Source: Chloroflexota bacterium | GTDB lineage: Bacteria > Chloroflexota > Anaerolineae > Anaerolineales > UBA11579 | Assembly (NCBI GenBank): GCA_003486225.1 | Contig: DNGN01000092.1 | Coordinates: forward strand, 8,459-17,151 | Reading direction: 5' to 3' | Length of the DNA: 8,693 nt | In this document: piece by piece, positions 6,233 to 8,693 of the stretch | Position numbering within the stretch: the stretch's first letter is position 1 | Layout of the letters: the number at the start of each line of letters is the position of its first letter | Program-made: the position numbers and the translations under genes | The notes under the pieces: generated by a model | Seen by the model: the letters and a program-made list of their open reading frames with translations, nothing else | Databases searched by the model: none | What the model was told of the DNA's origin: nothing

Positions 6233-7483
6233 ATGAAAGCCGTTGAAATTGCCATCAAAGACATGAAGCAGTCCTTTCGCAGCTTTTTTGCGATCGCCTT
6301 CATGTTCCTGATCCCGATCCTGATCACCAGCTTGTTTTCATTTATCTTCAACGGTGGTGAGGAGGACTCTGAACCCGCCTTCCAGCTTTTGGCCATTCCG
6401 GTCTATTTGGTCAACCAGGATACAGGCCAAATGGGTGAGATTATGGCCGGTGCGCTCGGCAGCGAAATGCTTTCCGACCTGTTGTCGGTGACCATGACCG
6501 ATGACGCTGCGGCCGCTCGCCAGGCGGTGGACCAGCAGCAGGCCCAGGTGGCGATCCTGATCCCAGCTGATTTTTCAGACGCCCTGGTAGCAAGCGGTAT
6601 CCAGACCCAGGTCGAACTCTACCAGGATCCCACGCTAACCTTGGGGCCGGGGATTGTAGAAACCATTGTCAACCAGTTTATGATCAGCTTTGCGGGCAGC
6701 CAGATCATGCTGGGTGTTGCGGCAGACCAGCTGGCACAAAGTGGATTGTCTCTTACCCCTGAACAGACCCAGGGTTTGATCGCAGACTACACCCTGGCTG
6801 TTCAAAGCATGGGGGGCGAGTCCAACCTGATCCGCAGCCAGAACACGGCGGGTGAATCACAGCCTGAGAATGGCGGTACCACCGGTATGTTGGGGATGAT
6901 CATGGGAGGAATGATGATCTTCTACGCCTTCTTTACTGGAACCTACACCAGCAATACCATCCTGAAAGAAGAGGAAGAGGGCACCCTGGCGCGCCTCTTC
7001 AGTACAGCCACCCCACGCAGTGCGATCCTGTTCGGCAAGCTGCTGGCGGCTGCCTTAATGATCTTTATCCAGATCAGCGTATTGCTGCTGTTTGGCTGGC
7101 TGGTGTTCCATATTGCCTGGGGTAACTTGCTGCAGTTAGCGCTTTTCACTCTCGTTACCACCTTTGGCGCGGCGACCTTCGGCTTGTTTGCCATCTCACT
7201 GGCTAAGGACCGCCGTCAGGCAGGAGCCATCAACGGAGCTGGTGTCACGGTCACCGGTATGCTGGGCATGTCAGAGATTTTTATGATGTCTTCTCCTGCC
7301 TCAAGCCAGGTGATCAGTTCACTTACTTTGTTTGTCCCGCAGGGCTGGGCAAACCAGGCCTTGATCCGGATTTTTGATGCTCAGCCTGTTGGAGAGGTAC
7401 TGCCATATCTGGCAGGCTTGGTGGGTTGGAGTGCGGTGTTGTTCCTGTTTGGTTTCCGCCGCTTTCAAAAACGTTTTGCATAG
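6233..7483 (+). CDS. ABC-2 type transporter permease, subunit 1
   Basis: A 416-residue membrane subunit of the exporter. Topology by eye follows the ABC2_membrane_3 plan: TM1 at about 18-38, a large extracytoplasmic domain (about 40-215) with mixed polar sequence, then TM2 217-237, TM3 265-291, TM4 298-323, TM5 331-348 and TM6 388-407. The coupling segment after TM2, KEEEEGTLARLFSTATPR (245-262), is the family's usual E-rich GTL element facing the ATPase. The frame is open upstream to 5954, but that part lies inside the ATPase gene in another frame. The ATG at 6233 has AAGGAG at 6221-6226, fused to the ATPase stop codon, with 6-base spacing, and starts a protein with a proper TM1. It probably forms a heterodimer with the next gene's product. 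Confidence 0.93.
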   Translation: MKAVEIAIKDMKQSFRSFFAIAFMFLIPILITSLFSFIFNGGEEDSEPAFQLLAIPVYLVNQDTGQMGEIMAGALGSEMLSDLLSVTMTDDAAAARQAVDQQQAQVAILIPADFSDALVASGIQTQVELYQDPTLTLGPGIVETIVNQFMISFAGSQIMLGVAADQLAQSGLSLTPEQTQGLIADYTLAVQSMGGESNLIRSQNTAGESQPENGGTTGMLGMIMGGMMIFYAFFTGTYTSNTILKEEEEGTLARLFSTATPRSAILFGKLLAAALMIFIQISVLLLFGWLVFHIAWGNLLQLALFTLVTTFGAATFGLFAISLAKDRRQAGAINGAGVTVTGMLGMSEIFMMSSPASSQVISSLTLFVPQGWANQALIRIFDAQPVGEVLPYLAGLVGWSAVLFLFGFRRFQKRFA

Positions 7484-7493
7484 GAGTTGGATC

Positions 7494-8693
7494 ATGCGTA
7501 TCATTACACTTGCAATCAAAGATTTGAAGCAGCTTTTTCAGCAGTGGCAGACTTCGTTCTTCCTGCTGGTGATGCCGATGATCTTTACGGTGTTGTTCGG
7601 TTTCATGTTCGGCGGTTTTAATGGCATGGGGGGCGAGCAAGACAACCGGCTGCCAGTCGGCGTGCTCGACCAGGATCAGTCTTCCTTCAGCACCGCTTAT
7701 CTGGACCTGCTCGGGCCTTCAGAGGTCATCCGGCTGGAGTTTGACCAGGAGGCGGATGAGGCCAGCCTTCGCAAAGCAGTTGCTGATGGCGATCTGGCGG
7801 CTGCCTTCTTTATCCCGGAGGGATTTGAGGCAAAACTGCGCTCAGGTGAAACCGCCTTCCTGACGGTCGTCAGCGATGAGGCTGCCCCAACGGTAGGGTT
7901 CTCTGTGAACAATGCCCTGATGGCCGCTTACAGCCAGATGTTGCATTCGGTGTTGGCTGCCTCGCTCAGCCAGCAGGCATACCAGCAGTTAGCAGACTTC
8001 AGCTCCCAGGCGGAAGCCCAGGCGTATTTCGATGAGGGGCTGGTTTTGGCCCTGACCGGCTGGGAAACCCCTTCGGTAGCCGCCGTCAAGCGGTATGTGG
8101 GTGCAGAGACAGAAGAGGAAAATATTGCCATGTCGGAGAACGCATTTGTACAATCCTCTCCGGCCATGATGGCCCAGTTTGCCATTGCCGGGCTGATCGG
8201 TGTGGCTGAGGTGCTGGTTTCCGAGAAGCGTTCTCGGTCTTTGTCCCGCATGCTGACCACCGGCATCTCTCGCAGCGGAATCTTGTTGGGGCATTACCTG
8301 GCCATGACCACCATCATCCTGGTTCAACTGCTGATCCTGGCTGTGTTTGGGCAGATCTTCCTCGACCTGGATTACTTTGGACAGCCTTTGGCGACGATGT
8401 TAATTCTGGTCACCTCCGCCATGGCCAGCGGGGCACTTGGCTTGCTGATCGGTGCGCTGGCCAAGACCTCTGAACTGGTGGTGGTGTACTCCTTGGTGCC
8501 GATGTTTGTCTTCTCGGGGTTGGGCGGGGCCTGGATGCCGCTGGAGTTTACCAGCGAGACCGTGCAAAGGATCGGGCATTTCACCCATGTGGCCTGGATG
8601 ATTGATGGGCTGAAGGATATTCTGGGTCGCGGCATGGGCTTGGAAGCGGCCTGGCTGCCTGCGCTGGTGCTGCTGGGATTCGCGGCGCTCTTC
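7494..8693 (+). CDS. ABC-2 type transporter permease, subunit 2 (partial, 3' end outside window)
   Basis: The frame is open from the ATG to the last base of the window, giving 400 codons without a stop; the gene is cut by the window edge, not broken. It is a paralogue of the preceding gene: both begin with a short amphipathic segment of the pattern I-x-IKDxKQ (here MRIITLAIKDLKQLF) before TM1 (about 22-44). An extracytoplasmic domain (about 45-222) follows, then TM2 at about 224-242, the coupling segment SEKRSRSLSRMLTTGISR (243-260), TM3 263-287, TM4 298-323, TM5 328-343, the family segment GAWMPLEF (345-352) and the start of TM6 near 386. By comparison with its neighbour only roughly 10-20 residues should be missing. 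TAGGAG at 7481-7486 overlaps the previous stop and sits 7 bases before the start. It presumably completes a heterodimeric permease. Confidence 0.9.
   Translation, partial: MRIITLAIKDLKQLFQQWQTSFFLLVMPMIFTVLFGFMFGGFNGMGGEQDNRLPVGVLDQDQSSFSTAYLDLLGPSEVIRLEFDQEADEASLRKAVADGDLAAAFFIPEGFEAKLRSGETAFLTVVSDEAAPTVGFSVNNALMAAYSQMLHSVLAASLSQQAYQQLADFSSQAEAQAYFDEGLVLALTGWETPSVAAVKRYVGAETEEENIAMSENAFVQSSPAMMAQFAIAGLIGVAEVLVSEKRSRSLSRMLTTGISRSGILLGHYLAMTTIILVQLLILAVFGQIFLDLDYFGQPLATMLILVTSAMASGALGLLIGALAKTSELVVVYSLVPMFVFSGLGGAWMPLEFTSETVQRIGHFTHVAWMIDGLKDILGRGMGLEAAWLPALVLLGFAALF

Noticed and set aside
7323..8635. Several minus-strand frames of 60-112 codons opposite the permeases
   Set aside because: Shadows of the two permease genes; compositions are Ser/Pro/His-rich without domain features.
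1..8693. CRISPR arrays, tRNA/rRNA genes, insertion sequences, riboswitches
   Set aside because: No regularly spaced repeats, cloverleaf or conserved RNA core, transposase motif or terminal inverted repeat was seen on either strand.

Overview
The window reads as a bacterial chromosome segment of moderate GC, mid-50s percent by eye, with tightly packed genes and little non-coding DNA. Protein style suggests a Chloroflexota (Anaerolineae-like) bacterium: an M16 protease pair, a DesK/LiaS-like kinase with a NarL-type regulator, and ABC-2 drug-exporter-like permeases. That placement is inference from general resemblance, not from a marker gene, and is only moderately secure. I see no mobile element, CRISPR array, tRNA or rRNA.

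Left part (1-2973, minus strand). A three-gene operon runs leftward: a catalytic M16 zinc peptidase, a second M16 protein that has lost the zinc ligands, and acpS (holo-ACP synthase). The first two genes overlap as ATGA and acpS starts four bases after the second gene stops. The two M16 proteins look like complementary halves of one heterodimeric cytoplasmic peptidase: one carries HxxEH, the other carries the Arg/Tyr substrate-binding pair.

Middle (2974-5100, minus strand). A 224-base gap holds a GC-rich hairpin and weak promoter- or operator-like elements. It separates the protease operon from an upstream two-component pair: a multi-pass membrane histidine kinase (HisKA_3 type) overlapping by 11 bases a NarL/FixJ-family response regulator.

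Divergent control region (5101-5274). It lies between the kinase and the ABC operon and is rich in dyad symmetry. A perfect 10-base sequence occurs in inverted orientation at 5133-5142 and 5186-5195. Each copy contains ATGGCA followed, after exactly 17 bases, by a -10-like hexamer (TAAAAT toward the kinase, TAGACT toward the transporter). This suggests two mirror-image promoters that could share a regulator, plausibly the adjacent response regulator.

Right part (5275-8693, plus strand). An ABC exporter operon: an ATPase and two ABC-2 type permeases, the second cut by the window edge. Stop codons are fused to the next Shine-Dalgarno sequence at both junctions. Together with the divergent kinase/regulator pair this looks like a sense-and-export module of the YvfRSTU or NatKR-NatAB kind, in which a membrane stress or toxic compound sensed by the kinase would induce the exporter. 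The ligand and substrate cannot be read from sequence.

No gene here is of an entirely unknown family. The most noteworthy signals are the mirrored promoter architecture and the split-function M16 pair coupled to acpS.
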